64,000 nt of DNA, from assembly GCF_021655555.1 (NCBI RefSeq), contig NZ_AP023086.1:2572685-2636684 (forward strand), given 5' to 3'. Source of the stretch: Marinagarivorans cellulosilyticus. GTDB lineage: Bacteria; Pseudomonadota; Gammaproteobacteria; Pseudomonadales; Cellvibrionaceae. A model generated the notes under the pieces. That model was given only the letters and a program-made list of their open reading frames with translations. It made no database searches and had not been told where the DNA came from. The translations under genes and the position numbers were made by a program. Below are positions 24,860 to 34,374 of the stretch, one piece after another; position 1 is the stretch's first letter, and each line of letters begins with the position of its first letter.

Positions 24860-25967
24860 CGCTCCCAAGTCTCAAAAGGCAGTAGGTACCATCTTAATTA
24901 TGGCGGGCGGTACTGGGGGGCATGTGTTTCCCGCATTGGCCGTTGCCGATTACTTGCGCGATCTCGGTATTCAGGTGCATTGGATAGGTACCGATAAAGG
25001 TATTGAGGCAAAAGTGGTCCCCGAAAATAACATTCCTTTACATACCATTAACATTGCAGGTATTCGTGGTAAGTCTTTAACTAAGTTTATCACCGGCCCC
25101 ATAGCTATAGCTAAAGCGATTGCTCAAGCGAAAAGTATTATTCGGGAAATAAAGCCAAATGTTGTTTTAGGGATGGGGGGGTATGCTTCTGGTCCAGGTG
25201 GCATTGCTGCACGCCTTTGTGGAATTCCCTTGATTGTGCATGAGCAAAATGCAATAGCAGGCAGCACGAATAAGATATTGGCAAGGCTTGCTAAGCATGT
25301 GTTGTGTGGTTTTCCTAATGCGCTGCCAAAAGGCATTTTTGTTGGTAACCCTGTGCGCAACGGCTTTTATCATCAGCTTCAACCTAGTGAGCGCGTTAAC
25401 ACGCAGAAGGGGTTACCTTTTAAAGTGCTGGTTTTAGGTGGAAGCCTAGGCGCAAAAGCGCTTAATCAAAAGGTGCCAGAGGCATTGGCTTTGTTACCGG
25501 CCGACCTCAATGTTCAAGTGGTTCATCAATCGGGTGCTAGAACAAAAGCGGTAGCGCAAGAAGCGTATAGCGCTCTTAAAGAGCAAAAGCCTGAATATCA
25601 CATTGAATTGCCGGAATTTATTGTAGACGTTGCTAAGGCTATGGCGGATGCCGATTTAATTATTTGTCGCGCAGGTGCGTTAACCGTGGCAGAGCTAGCG
25701 GCGGTGGGGGCGGCTTCTTTATTGGTTCCATTCCCATATGCTATTGATGATCACCAAACGGCCAATGCCCGATGGTTAAGTGAAAAAGGTGCGGCAATTT
25801 TATGCCCTGAAGCTACTTTAACTGCAGCACTGTTGGCCGATCACATTACACAGCTTTACCAAGACCGTTCTCGTTTGCACAAAATGGCTGTAACCGCTTT
25901 TATGCGGGATGAAAAAACACCCACGGCGAATGTAGCAGATTATTGTTTGGAGTATTTACATGTCTGA
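24846..25967 (+). CDS. murG: Lipid I GlcNAc transferase MurG
   Basis: 373 residues with the N-terminal donor loop GGTGGHVFPALAVA (from residue 21), LGMGGYASGP, HEQNAIAGSTNK and the UDP-GlcNAc site CRAGALTVAELAAVG...PFPYAIDDHQ. It is a peripheral inner-membrane enzyme converting lipid I to lipid II. It overlaps ftsW by 14 bp and murC by 8 bp. Confidence 0.97.
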   Translation: MTQPNAPKSQKAVGTILIMAGGTGGHVFPALAVADYLRDLGIQVHWIGTDKGIEAKVVPENNIPLHTINIAGIRGKSLTKFITGPIAIAKAIAQAKSIIREIKPNVVLGMGGYASGPGGIAARLCGIPLIVHEQNAIAGSTNKILARLAKHVLCGFPNALPKGIFVGNPVRNGFYHQLQPSERVNTQKGLPFKVLVLGGSLGAKALNQKVPEALALLPADLNVQVVHQSGARTKAVAQEAYSALKEQKPEYHIELPEFIVDVAKAMADADLIICRAGALTVAELAAVGAASLLVPFPYAIDDHQTANARWLSEKGAAILCPEATLTAALLADHITQLYQDRSRLHKMAVTAFMRDEKTPTANVADYCLEYLHV

Positions 25968-27411
25968 TATCAGCGTTTATCAAACGCCAGAAATGCGCAG
26001 AATTCGCCGCATACATTTTATTGGTATTGGCGGTGCTGGTATGAGCGGCATTGCAGAGGTCTTACTGAATCAGGGTTACGAAATATCGGGCTCGGATGCT
26101 AAGGCGTCTAAGACGACCCAGCGCTTGGCTAATATGGGCGTCACTGTTTTTATTGGTCACGATGCCACTAATGTGATCAATGTGGATGTGGTTGTGAACT
26201 CTAGTGCGATTGACGAAAGCAACCCAGAAATACACGCAGCACGTGAACATCGCATCCCCGTTGTTCGCCGAGCAGAAATGCTCGCCGAGCTAATGCGCTA
26301 TCGTCACGGCATTGCAGTTGCTGGTACGCATGGCAAAACCACTACCACCAGCTTATTGGCTGCCATTTTTGCTGCTGCAGGGCAAGACCCCACCTTTGTT
26401 ATTGGCGGCTTATTAAATAGTGCCGGCTGTAATGCGCAGTTAGGTGCCAGCCGTTATTTAGTGGCGGAAGCCGATGAGAGTGATGCGTCGTTTTTGCACC
26501 TCCAGCCGATGGTTTCCATTGTGACAAACATTGACGCTGATCATATGGAAACCTATGGCGGTGACTTTGAAAAACTCAAGCAAACGTTTATTGAGTTTTT
26601 ACATAACCTTCCTTTTTATGGTTTGGCTGTCGTGTGCGGTGATGATGAGGTTGTTCGCAGCATTTTGCCCAAAGTATCGCGCTCTGTTCAAACCTACGGA
26701 TTTAGTGAAAGTTGTGATTACCAAGCGTTTGATGTTGTCCAAACAGAAAAGTCTCAGGTTTTCAAAGTTAAAACGCCTCACCACGAGGAGCCCTTAGAAC
26801 TGCACGTTAACCTGCCCGGGCGGCATAACGTGCTAAATGCTACGGCGGCATTAGCGGTAAGCTTAGAGGAAGGTTTAAGTGTTGATGCAATAGCGAAAGG
26901 GCTAAAAGAATTTTCAGGTGTTGGCCGTCGCTTTGAAATTTATGGTGAATACGCTTTAGCTGGTGAGCAAAGCGTTATGTTAGTTGACGATTATGGCCAC
27001 CACCCAAGGGAGGTTGCCGCCACTATCGCCGCAATAAGAGAGGGTTGGCCAGAGCGCCGTCTAGTGATGGTTTACCAGCCGCATCGGTATACCCGCACGC
27101 GTGATTTATTTGAAGATTTCGTAGAAGTATTATCGACAGTAGATCAATTAGTTTTGCTAGAAGTATACAGCGCTGGCGAAGCGGTAATCACTGGCGCTGA
27201 CGGTCGGCATCTTAGTCGAGGTATTCGTACGCGTGGTTTTGTTGAGCCGGTGTTTGTGGAAGCGCTAGATCAAGTGGCTGGGGTTTTAAAGAATTTAATT
27301 CAACCCGGCGATATTGTTATTACTCAAGGTGCCGGTAATGTCGGCGCTTTAGCGATTAGCTTGGCTGATGTGTTTGGTCAATGGTCGGAGGCGGTTTCGC
27401 ATGACGCTTAA
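25960..27411 (+). CDS. murC: UDP-MurNAc:L-Ala ligase MurC
   Basis: 483 residues. It has the MurC signature GIGGAGMSGIAEV (22-34), the ATP loop GTHGKTTTT (122-130), EADESDASFL and YGHHPREVAATI. It adds the first residue, L-Ala, to UDP-MurNAc. It overlaps murG by 8 bp and ddlB by 11 bp. Confidence 0.97.
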   Translation: MSDISVYQTPEMRRIRRIHFIGIGGAGMSGIAEVLLNQGYEISGSDAKASKTTQRLANMGVTVFIGHDATNVINVDVVVNSSAIDESNPEIHAAREHRIPVVRRAEMLAELMRYRHGIAVAGTHGKTTTTSLLAAIFAAAGQDPTFVIGGLLNSAGCNAQLGASRYLVAEADESDASFLHLQPMVSIVTNIDADHMETYGGDFEKLKQTFIEFLHNLPFYGLAVVCGDDEVVRSILPKVSRSVQTYGFSESCDYQAFDVVQTEKSQVFKVKTPHHEEPLELHVNLPGRHNVLNATAALAVSLEEGLSVDAIAKGLKEFSGVGRRFEIYGEYALAGEQSVMLVDDYGHHPREVAATIAAIREGWPERRLVMVYQPHRYTRTRDLFEDFVEVLSTVDQLVLLEVYSAGEAVITGADGRHLSRGIRTRGFVEPVFVEALDQVAGVLKNLIQPGDIVITQGAGNVGALAISLADVFGQWSEAVSHDA

Positions 27412-28351
27412 ACAAACAGCTTTTGATGCCAAAGCCGTAGCGCAAAAAATAGGTCGTATTGCGGTGTTATTTGGTGGGAACTCTGCCGAGCGCGAAATCT
27501 CATTACAAAGTGGCGCTGCTGCGATTGAAGCACTGCAAAGCTTCGGTGTTGATGTAGTGGCTATTGATACACAAGAAAATGCTGTTGCACAGTTGCAACA
27601 GCAGGAACTATCGGGTGCTTTTATTGCCTTGCATGGCGTGGGTGGTGAAGATGGCAAAATCCAAGGTTTGTTGGAATTTTTAAATATCCCTTACACCGGC
27701 AGTGGTGTGTTGGCATCCTCGTTATGTATGGATAAGTTGCGTACAAAGCAATTGTGGTCCGGCGTAAATTTACCTTCTGCGCAATATTTAGCGCTCGAGA
27801 AGTCTACCGACTGGGTACAAGCGCTTGCCTATTTGGGTGGCGAGGCAATGGTAAAGCCTGCGCACGAAGGTTCGAGTATTGGAATGAGCCGCGTGAATAC
27901 GCCGCAAGCGCTTAAAAAAGCTTACGAAGAGGCTGCGCAATACGATACTAGCGTATTGGCCGAGCAGTTCATTGTCGGCGCGGAGTACACGGTGGCTATT
28001 TTAAATGGTGAAGCGCTGCCACCTATACGGCTTCAACCCAATAGTGACTTTTATGACTTCAATGCAAAGTATTTAGCCGATGATACTCAATACTTGTGCC
28101 CTTGTGGTTTGGCGCAAGCAAAGGAAACTGAGCTAAAGCAATTAGCAAAGGCTGCCTTTACGGCTGTTGGGGCTGAGGGCTGGGGGCGTGTTGATATTAT
28201 GGCAAATGCAGCGGGTGAATTTTATTTGCTGGAAGTCAATACTGTGCCGGGTTTAACGGGCCATTCATTAGTGCCAATGGCCGCGCAAGCTGCAGATATT
28301 GATTTTGAAACGTTGATTTTGCGCATTGCCGCGCAGGTTACGGCGAATTAG
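27401..28351 (+). CDS. ddlB: D-alanine:D-alanine ligase
   Basis: 316 residues from the ATG at 27401. I prefer this start over the upstream in-frame ATG at 27368 because GGAGG lies 10 bp before it. It has GGNSAEREISL near the N-terminus, GEDGKIQGLLE, KPAHEGSSIGMS and the C-terminal GWGRVDIM...LLEVNTVPGLT, the ATP-grasp layout of Ddl. It produces the D-Ala-D-Ala dipeptide used by MurF. Confidence 0.96.
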   Translation: MTLKQTAFDAKAVAQKIGRIAVLFGGNSAEREISLQSGAAAIEALQSFGVDVVAIDTQENAVAQLQQQELSGAFIALHGVGGEDGKIQGLLEFLNIPYTGSGVLASSLCMDKLRTKQLWSGVNLPSAQYLALEKSTDWVQALAYLGGEAMVKPAHEGSSIGMSRVNTPQALKKAYEEAAQYDTSVLAEQFIVGAEYTVAILNGEALPPIRLQPNSDFYDFNAKYLADDTQYLCPCGLAQAKETELKQLAKAAFTAVGAEGWGRVDIMANAAGEFYLLEVNTVPGLTGHSLVPMAAQAADIDFETLILRIAAQVTAN

Positions 28352-28354
28352 TTT

Positions 28355-29173
28355 GTGGCAAAGGCGAAAAAAAGTGGTGGCGCTAGCCGGCGGCGAAGCC
28401 TGGCAGCGAAGAAAAGTGAAGCAAGCCAGATACCCTGGCGCTTTTTACTGAATGCTTTTTTGGCGGTTGCCGTCGCTGTATTGTTGGTTTGGAGTATTTA
28501 TCGGTTAGAGCCATTAGCCATTATTCAGCAATACACGAATAAGCCTATTGCGCATGTCAGTGTGCAGGGGGATTTTAAGTATGTATCACAGGTAAATATT
28601 GAAGCGTTAGTGGCAACAAAATTGACGGAAACTTTTTTAGAGCTGGACATTGTTGCTTTAAAAAGTCACTTGGAAAAGCACCCTTGGATTGATCGTGCAA
28701 TAGTGACTCGGCAGTGGCCAGATACGTTATTGATAAAAATATCGGAGCAACAGCCAATAGCGCGCTGGAATTCGCATGATTTTTTAAATTTACGGGGTGA
28801 AATTGTTAATTTAGACAACAAAACTGAATTAAATCATCTACCTTTATTGAGAGCCAATGATAGGTATGCAGAAAAAGTCATGCAGCAATATGTCTTAGTT
28901 GCGAAGTTGTTGGCTAATTATAAATTTGCACCTTTAGTGCTAGAACTGGATAATACCCTAGCCTGGTCCTTAAAGATCTCGCCAGAAATAGAAATTAAGC
29001 TTGGCAGAGAAGATTCACTCAAAAAGTTACAGCGCCTCATGGACGTGTTGACCGCAGAGTTGAATGACCAAGTAAGCAATATCGATGCGATCGATATGCG
29101 CTATAAACAAGGCTTTGCCATTAACTGGATAGAACCGCCAGAGACAAGTAAAGCCGAAGCTGCAGTTCATTAG
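28355..29173 (+). CDS. ftsQ: Cell division protein FtsQ
   Basis: 272 residues: a basic cytoplasmic tail, a membrane helix (about 27-45), then a POTRA domain (IAHVSVQGDFKYVSQVNIEALV) and a beta domain (HPWIDRAIVTRQWPDTLLIKISEQQPIARW). GTG start at 28355, three bases after the ddlB stop. FtsQ bridges early and late divisome proteins through the FtsB-FtsL complex. Confidence 0.95.
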   Translation: MAKAKKSGGASRRRSLAAKKSEASQIPWRFLLNAFLAVAVAVLLVWSIYRLEPLAIIQQYTNKPIAHVSVQGDFKYVSQVNIEALVATKLTETFLELDIVALKSHLEKHPWIDRAIVTRQWPDTLLIKISEQQPIARWNSHDFLNLRGEIVNLDNKTELNHLPLLRANDRYAEKVMQQYVLVAKLLANYKFAPLVLELDNTLAWSLKISPEIEIKLGREDSLKKLQRLMDVLTAELNDQVSNIDAIDMRYKQGFAINWIEPPETSKAEAAVH

Positions 29174-29275
29174 TTAAAATGTTCTGAGCGATAAAAGTGC
29201 GAACCCTTGTAGGTATCGCGAAACAGTAATACGACTAGGGCTTAAAAGCCAAATTGATTTATCGGGGCACAGGCA

Positions 29276-30505
29276 ATGGCGCAGTCCAGTGGAAATAAAA
29301 TGATCGTGGGTTTAGATATTGGAACATCTAAGGTTGTTGCGATCGTTGGGGAGTTATCGCCTGAAGGTGAACTGTCGGTAGTAGGTATTGGTTCTCATAG
29401 CTCTAGTGGTTTAAAAAAAGGCGTGGTCGTCAATATTGATTCAACGGTGCAATCGATACAGCGCGCAGTAGAAGAGGCCGAGCTAATGGCCGGTTGCCAA
29501 ATACATTCGGTGTATGCGGGTATTGCCGGTAGTCATATTCGCAGTTTGAACTCGCACGGTATTGTGGCGATTAAAGACCGAGAAGTCTTTGCTCAAGATA
29601 TAGAGCGCGTTATTGATGCTGCCCAAGCGGTTGCTATACCAGCGGATCAACGCATTTTGCATATCTTGCCACAGGAGTACCGCATCGATGATCAAGACGG
29701 TGTAAAAGAGCCGTTAGGTATGTCTGGTGTACGCTTAGAAGCCAAAGTGCATTTGGTGACTTGCGCTGTAAATGCTGCGCAAAATATTGAGAAGTGCATT
29801 CGTCGCTGCGGCTTAGATGTCGACGATATTATTCTAGAGCAATTGGCATCGAGCTATGCCGTGTTAACAGAGGATGAAAAAGAGCTGGGTGTATGCATGG
29901 TGGATATTGGTGGTGGAACAACCGATATCGCTATTTTCACCGAAGGCTCTATTCGCCATACGGGAGTAATCCCTATTGCTGGTGATCAAGTGACTAATGA
30001 TATTGCAATGGCGTTAAGAACACCGACGCAGCACGCTGAAGATATCAAAATTAAATATGCCTGTGCCTTGGCCAAGCTAGCCGGCGCGGAAGAAACAATA
30101 AAGGTTCCAAGTGTAGGCGAGCGCCCACCAAGAGACCTTTCTCGTCAAGCGTTGGCTGAAGTAGTGGAGCCACGTTACGAAGAGTTATTCACTTTGGTGT
30201 TGGCCGAACTAAGGCGTAGTGGTTTCGAAGATATGCTACCGGCGGGCATTGTATTAACCGGTGGCACATCAAAAATGGAAGGTGTTGTAGAGTTGGCCGA
30301 AGAAATATTCCATATGCCTGTACGTTTAGGTGCACCGCAAAATGTTTCTGGTTTGCGTGATATCGTCAATAACCCAATTTATTCCACGGGTGTTGGCTTA
30401 TTGCACTACGGCCTGAAGCAGCAAGGTGGGCAGGGTACAGAGTCATTTGAGCCTACAGATAATACTTGGGGACGAATAAAGAATTGGTTTCAGCGCAACT
30501 TGTAA
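29276..30505 (+). CDS. ftsA: Cell division protein FtsA
   Basis: 409 residues of the actin fold, with phosphate-1 loop GLDIGTSKVVA, VDIGGGTTDIAIF and VLTGGTSKMEGVVELAEE. The C-terminal amphipathic helix (WGRIKNWFQRNL) anchors it to the membrane. It tethers FtsZ filaments. It sits 102 bp after ftsQ and 118 bp before ftsZ, so internal promoters are possible. Confidence 0.97.
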   Translation: MAQSSGNKMIVGLDIGTSKVVAIVGELSPEGELSVVGIGSHSSSGLKKGVVVNIDSTVQSIQRAVEEAELMAGCQIHSVYAGIAGSHIRSLNSHGIVAIKDREVFAQDIERVIDAAQAVAIPADQRILHILPQEYRIDDQDGVKEPLGMSGVRLEAKVHLVTCAVNAAQNIEKCIRRCGLDVDDIILEQLASSYAVLTEDEKELGVCMVDIGGGTTDIAIFTEGSIRHTGVIPIAGDQVTNDIAMALRTPTQHAEDIKIKYACALAKLAGAEETIKVPSVGERPPRDLSRQALAEVVEPRYEELFTLVLAELRRSGFEDMLPAGIVLTGGTSKMEGVVELAEEIFHMPVRLGAPQNVSGLRDIVNNPIYSTGVGLLHYGLKQQGGQGTESFEPTDNTWGRIKNWFQRNL

Positions 30506-30623
30506 AGTTAGTGCATAGGCACTGTTAGCTATTGATAAGTTACGCGAAACACTTGAATTGACGCTATGGCAACAATACCTAGCGTATACATATTTTTAAG
30601 CAGGGGAACGAAAGGGGAAAACC

Positions 30624-31784
30624 ATGTTTGAGCTTGTAGATAATATTCCGCAAAATGCGGTAATTAAAGTTGTAGGTGTAGGTGGCGGTGGCGGTAACGC
30701 TGTGCGTCATATGATTGAGCAACAAGTTGATGGTGTGGACTTTATCTGCGCTAACACCGATGCGCAGGCGTTGAAAAATGTTAGTGCGCAAACCGTGTTG
30801 CAACTTGGTGGCCATCTAACCAAAGGTTTAGGTGCTGGCGCCAACCCTAACGTGGGCCGCGAGGCTGCAATGGAAGACCGTGAGCGTATTGCAGAAACTC
30901 TGCAAGGTGCCGATATGGTATTTATCACCGCGGGTATGGGGGGCGGTACTGGTACAGGCGCTGCACCCGTAGTGGCTGAGGTTGCTCGCGAGCTGGGTAT
31001 TCTTACTGTCGCTGTTGTGACCCGCCCATTTCCTTTTGAAGGCCGCAAGCGCATGGCGATTGCGGAAGAGGGTATTAAGCAATTAAAAGATCGCGTTGAT
31101 TCTTTGATTACTATCCCAAATGAAAAACTATTGGCTGTGCTGGGTAAATCCACCAGCTTAATCGATGCTTTTAAAGCCGCTAACGACGTATTGTTGGGTG
31201 CGGTGCAGGGTATCGCGGATCTTATTATTCGCCCAGGCATGATCAACGTCGACTTTGCTGATGTTCGCACTGTGATGAGTGAAATGGGCATGGCGATGAT
31301 GGGTAGCGGTTCAGGTAAAGGCGAGAATCGCGCACGTGAAGCTGCGGAAGCCGCTATTCGCAGCCCACTTCTTGAAGATGTGAACCTTCACGGTGCGCGT
31401 GGCATTTTGGTTAACATTACTGCTGGAATGGACTTATCTTTGGGTGAGTTCAATGAAGTCGGTGACACCATCGAAGAGTTCGCCTCTGGTGATGCTACTG
31501 TGGTTGTAGGTACAGTGATTGACCCTGATATGGCCGACACCCTTAAGGTGACTGTGGTTGCTACTGGCTTGGGTGCTGTTCAGGCGCAAGAAGAAACACC
31601 TGCAAAACCTGAAAAAGTTGTAGATAATACGCGCCACGCCGACGGTGGTTTGAATTATGCTGTGTTGGATAAACCAACAGTTATGCGTAACCAAAACTCT
31701 AGTGCAGCGCCAAAGCTTGATGAAAAGGCTCGGGACATGGAATATCTTGATATTCCGGCGTTCCTGCGCCGTCAAGCGGACTAA
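30624..31784 (+). CDS. ftsZ: Cell division GTPase FtsZ
   Basis: 386 residues, tubulin fold. The GTP-binding loop GGGTGTG is at 106-112, with VVTRPFPFEGRKR and the T7 region NVDFADVRTVM. A variable linker leads to the conserved C-terminal tail EYLDIPAFLRRQAD that binds FtsA and ZipA. AAGGGG lies upstream of the ATG. The intrinsic terminator 100 bp downstream suggests the operon ends here. Confidence 0.98.
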   Translation: MFELVDNIPQNAVIKVVGVGGGGGNAVRHMIEQQVDGVDFICANTDAQALKNVSAQTVLQLGGHLTKGLGAGANPNVGREAAMEDRERIAETLQGADMVFITAGMGGGTGTGAAPVVAEVARELGILTVAVVTRPFPFEGRKRMAIAEEGIKQLKDRVDSLITIPNEKLLAVLGKSTSLIDAFKAANDVLLGAVQGIADLIIRPGMINVDFADVRTVMSEMGMAMMGSGSGKGENRAREAAEAAIRSPLLEDVNLHGARGILVNITAGMDLSLGEFNEVGDTIEEFASGDATVVVGTVIDPDMADTLKVTVVATGLGAVQAQEETPAKPEKVVDNTRHADGGLNYAVLDKPTVMRNQNSSAAPKLDEKARDMEYLDIPAFLRRQAD

Positions 31785-31885
31785 CCGCAGGCCGCTTGCT
31801 CGATTATTGCGCGCAGTTTCTGGCAGCTACGCCTGAGATACCGTTGCATGGATGCTGTTCCCCGCGTTATAGCGGGCGTATGCTG

Positions 31886-31924
31886 ACGCAAAAAGCACGT
31901 CGAATACCGGCGTGCTTTTTGCGT
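31886..31924 (+). terminator. Intrinsic terminator after ftsZ
   Basis: A perfect 14-bp stem (ACGCAAAAAGCACG with CGTGCTTTTTGCGT) around an 11-nt loop. The T-run is inside the right arm, and the A-run in the left arm makes it potentially bidirectional. It lies 100 bp after the ftsZ stop and separates the dcw cluster from lpxC. Confidence 0.88.
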
Positions 31925-32079
31925 ACATTATGGTTGCTGAATCGAGCGTTCAGGTTGAATTCAGTTGTGTGGCGTTAGTATTAGTCACCTTAATATTTAC
32001 TATTTTTGCTTTGCAGCATCAGTGGCACTCATTGAATTGGCTATGATTCTCCGGCCAATTGATAACAACAGTATGACAC

Positions 32080-32107
32080 GCGGCTAAAAATTTACATTTT
32101 TGGCCGC
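32080..32107 (+). promoter_or_regulatory. Leader hairpin directly upstream of lpxC
   Basis: GCGGCTAAAAAT and ATTTTTGGCCGC form a 12-bp stem (one U-G pair) around the loop TTAC. It ends 22 bases before the lpxC start codon. It could be part of the 5' leader controlling translation or stability, or a relic terminator. No T-run follows its right arm. Confidence 0.45.
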
Positions 32108-32129
32108 TTATCTATAGAGACATAAAGTA

Positions 32130-33041
32130 ATGATCAAACAACGCACGCTCAAAAACGAGATTCGCGCCACCGGTGTGGGGCTGCATACAGGGCAAAAGAT
32201 CTATCTAACCCTAAGGCCTGGCCCAATAGATGGCGGTATCGTTTTTCGACGTGTAGACCTAAACCCTGTTGTTGAAATACAGGCAAAGGCTGAAAACGTT
32301 GGTGATACAACGCTATCTACAACGCTAATAAATGGCGATGTACGGGTTTCTACTGTAGAGCACTTGTTGTCAGCGATGGCAGGCTTGGGTATTGATAATG
32401 CCATTATTGATGTAAGCGCCGATGAAGTACCCATTATGGATGGCAGTGCAGGCCCGTTTGTTTTCCTGATTCAGTCTGCAGGCATCCAAGAGCAGCCAGC
32501 TGCGAAGAAATTTATTCGCATCAAGAAAGAAGTAACGGTTACCGACGGCGATAAAATGGCGACTTTTGTACCTTTTGACGGCTTTAAGGTGTCTTTTACT
32601 ATCGATTTTGATCACCCCGTATTTAAAGGGCGCAAACTCGATGCCGTGGTGGATTTTTCAAGTACCTCGTTTGTGAAAGAGATTTCGCGAGCGCGGACTT
32701 TCGGCTTTATGCATGAAATAGAATACCTTCGCTCGAAAGGCTTAGCCAAGGGCGGCAGTGTTGATAACGCCATTGTGGTTGATAAATACCGCATATTGAA
32801 TGAAGACGGTTTGCGTTATGAAGACGAATTTGTAAAGCATAAGATCCTTGATGCCATCGGAGATTTATATCTCTTAGGTAACACCTTAATTGGTGAATTC
32901 CGTGCTTATAAGTCTGGTCACGGCTTAAATAACCAATCGCTGCGCGAACTTATTCGTCAGCCAGATGCTTGGGAAGTTGTGACTTTTGAGGATGATGAAG
33001 AGTCGCCAATTGCCTATCACAAGCCATTGGCTGCTGCATAA
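32130..33041 (+). CDS. lpxC: UDP-3-O-acyl-N-acetylglucosamine deacetylase LpxC
   Basis: 303 residues. Zinc ligands are visible: His78 (VEHLLSAMAGLGIDN), His237 and Asp241 (KHKILDAIGD). The catalytic-loop region with MDGSAGPFVF is also present. It performs the first committed step of lipid A synthesis in the cytoplasm. It follows ftsZ as in E. coli and is separated from it by a terminator, so it is probably transcribed alone. Confidence 0.97.
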   Translation: MIKQRTLKNEIRATGVGLHTGQKIYLTLRPGPIDGGIVFRRVDLNPVVEIQAKAENVGDTTLSTTLINGDVRVSTVEHLLSAMAGLGIDNAIIDVSADEVPIMDGSAGPFVFLIQSAGIQEQPAAKKFIRIKKEVTVTDGDKMATFVPFDGFKVSFTIDFDHPVFKGRKLDAVVDFSSTSFVKEISRARTFGFMHEIEYLRSKGLAKGGSVDNAIVVDKYRILNEDGLRYEDEFVKHKILDAIGDLYLLGNTLIGEFRAYKSGHGLNNQSLRELIRQPDAWEVVTFEDDEESPIAYHKPLAAA

Positions 33042-33088
33042 ACCATAGGTTATGTTTTTTCTGGCGAGGCCTTGGCGCTTGCCTGCTT

Positions 33089-33123
33089 ACAAAAAGCCAA
33101 CTTTCGAACAGTTGGCTTTTTGT
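33089..33123 (+). terminator. Intrinsic terminator after lpxC
   Basis: A 13-bp stem (ACAAAAAGCCAAC / GTTGGCTTTTTGT) with a 9-nt loop lies 48 bp after the lpxC stop. T-rich right arm and A-rich left arm make it symmetric. The following 216 bp up to the peptidase gene hold no gene that I can support. Confidence 0.85.
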
Positions 33124-33339
33124 GTTTTATATGCCATATTCTGGCGCCGATTAAGCTATATAGCCAAATCGACTAGGTTTTGTCATTTTTTTGATTAAAC
33201 TTTAAGCGAGGCGACCGTTATTTATTCATCTTGCTGGCGTCCCAGCATCAGGTCTAAATTACCGTCGATATCAAACACTTTTAAATATGCGCAAGCTCAA
33301 AGTATTGCGCGTATTTCGGGTAGCTAAAGACAAAAGTCA

Positions 33340-34272
33340 GTGAAGATTATATTCATTAGCAAACGCCATGGTGGCACAAAAACAATTACCTTAGGCTTTT
33401 GGTCTAAGACGTTTTTGATCGCCGGTATGTTGGCTTTACCGTTAGCCGCGGTAACGTTAATTGCGCTGCAATGGAGTGTAAAAAGTGGTCATAGTCTGTT
33501 AACCCAGGACGTTTCAAAAACGTGGGAGCAAACGCTCACCGCCCAGCAGCTAGAAATCGAAAATACCCGCAATGAAGCGCAAAGTAAGCTTGAGGCACTC
33601 ACACTACGAGTGGCTGAGCTGCAGGCCCGCTTAGTTCGCTTAGATGCGCTCGGTGAGCGCATGACAGTGGCTGCAAAGCTAGAGCATGGCGAGTTCGATT
33701 TTAGCCAGCCGCCAGCTTTGGGTGGCCCCTCTGAGGAGCTAGACAACCACAACTTTGAAGTTGCCACATTCATGGATATGATTGATGAGCTGTCCTTCAA
33801 GATTGAGGATCGACAGCATCAGCTGCAAACACTAGAAGCCTTGATGGCCAACCAAAAAGTAGAAGAGTCTATTTTTGTGGCTGGGCGTCCAATCACAAAA
33901 GGTTATTTGTCGTCGCGCTATGGCCGCAGAACTGATCCGTTCAGCGGGCGCGTTGCTTGGCATGCGGGCGTTGATTTTGCTGGCAAAGATGGCAGCGATA
34001 TTGTCGCAGTTGCTGCGGGTGTCGTTACTTGGTCTGCAGAGCGTTACGGCTATGGTAATTTGGTTGAAATTAATCATGGCAACGGTTTCACAACCCGCTA
34101 TGCTCACTGCAAAGAAAACCTCGTTAAAATAGGCGATGTAGTGAAAAAAGGCCAACTTATAGCGCTGATGGGCTCAAGTGGCCGCTCCACAGGCCCACAC
34201 GTACATTTTGAGGTTTATAAGCATGGTCGCGCTGTCGATCCCGCCTCTTACATTCGTCGAGCCAGCCGCTGA
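33340..34272 (+). CDS. M23-family (LytM-type) peptidase
   Basis: 310 residues. A membrane anchor (about 22-47) is followed by a coiled coil (about 60-110) and a LytM domain at the C-terminus. The zinc site looks complete: His208 and Asp212 in HAGVD, and His287/His289 in HVHFE, so it is probably an active endopeptidase acting on peptidoglycan in the periplasm. GTG start at 33340. Its position between lpxC and secA is common in gammaproteobacteria. Confidence 0.9.
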   Translation: MKIIFISKRHGGTKTITLGFWSKTFLIAGMLALPLAAVTLIALQWSVKSGHSLLTQDVSKTWEQTLTAQQLEIENTRNEAQSKLEALTLRVAELQARLVRLDALGERMTVAAKLEHGEFDFSQPPALGGPSEELDNHNFEVATFMDMIDELSFKIEDRQHQLQTLEALMANQKVEESIFVAGRPITKGYLSSRYGRRTDPFSGRVAWHAGVDFAGKDGSDIVAVAAGVVTWSAERYGYGNLVEINHGNGFTTRYAHCKENLVKIGDVVKKGQLIALMGSSGRSTGPHVHFEVYKHGRAVDPASYIRRASR

Positions 34273-34374
34273 ACCTTTAAAGCCCCGTCCTATTTGTTTT
34301 TATATCGAACAGTTTCGGCTTTTTAGCCAACTCACTTTTTACCGCCGTTACGGCAACACAATTAAGATACCGTT

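Larger units (their letters stand above)
31785..32129. other. Intergenic region between ftsZ and lpxC
   Basis: It contains a strong terminator (31886-31924) and a separate hairpin right before lpxC (32080-32107), described in their own entries. I see no gene. The lpxC promoter must lie between the two structures; no clear hexamers stand out to me. Confidence 0.7.

Noticed and set aside
33235..33305. Minus-strand stretch reading YLKVFDIDGNLDLMLGRQQDE
   Set aside because: Looks coding-like for about 25 residues, but a stop lies just upstream and no family is recognised. Could be a gene remnant; not enough to call.
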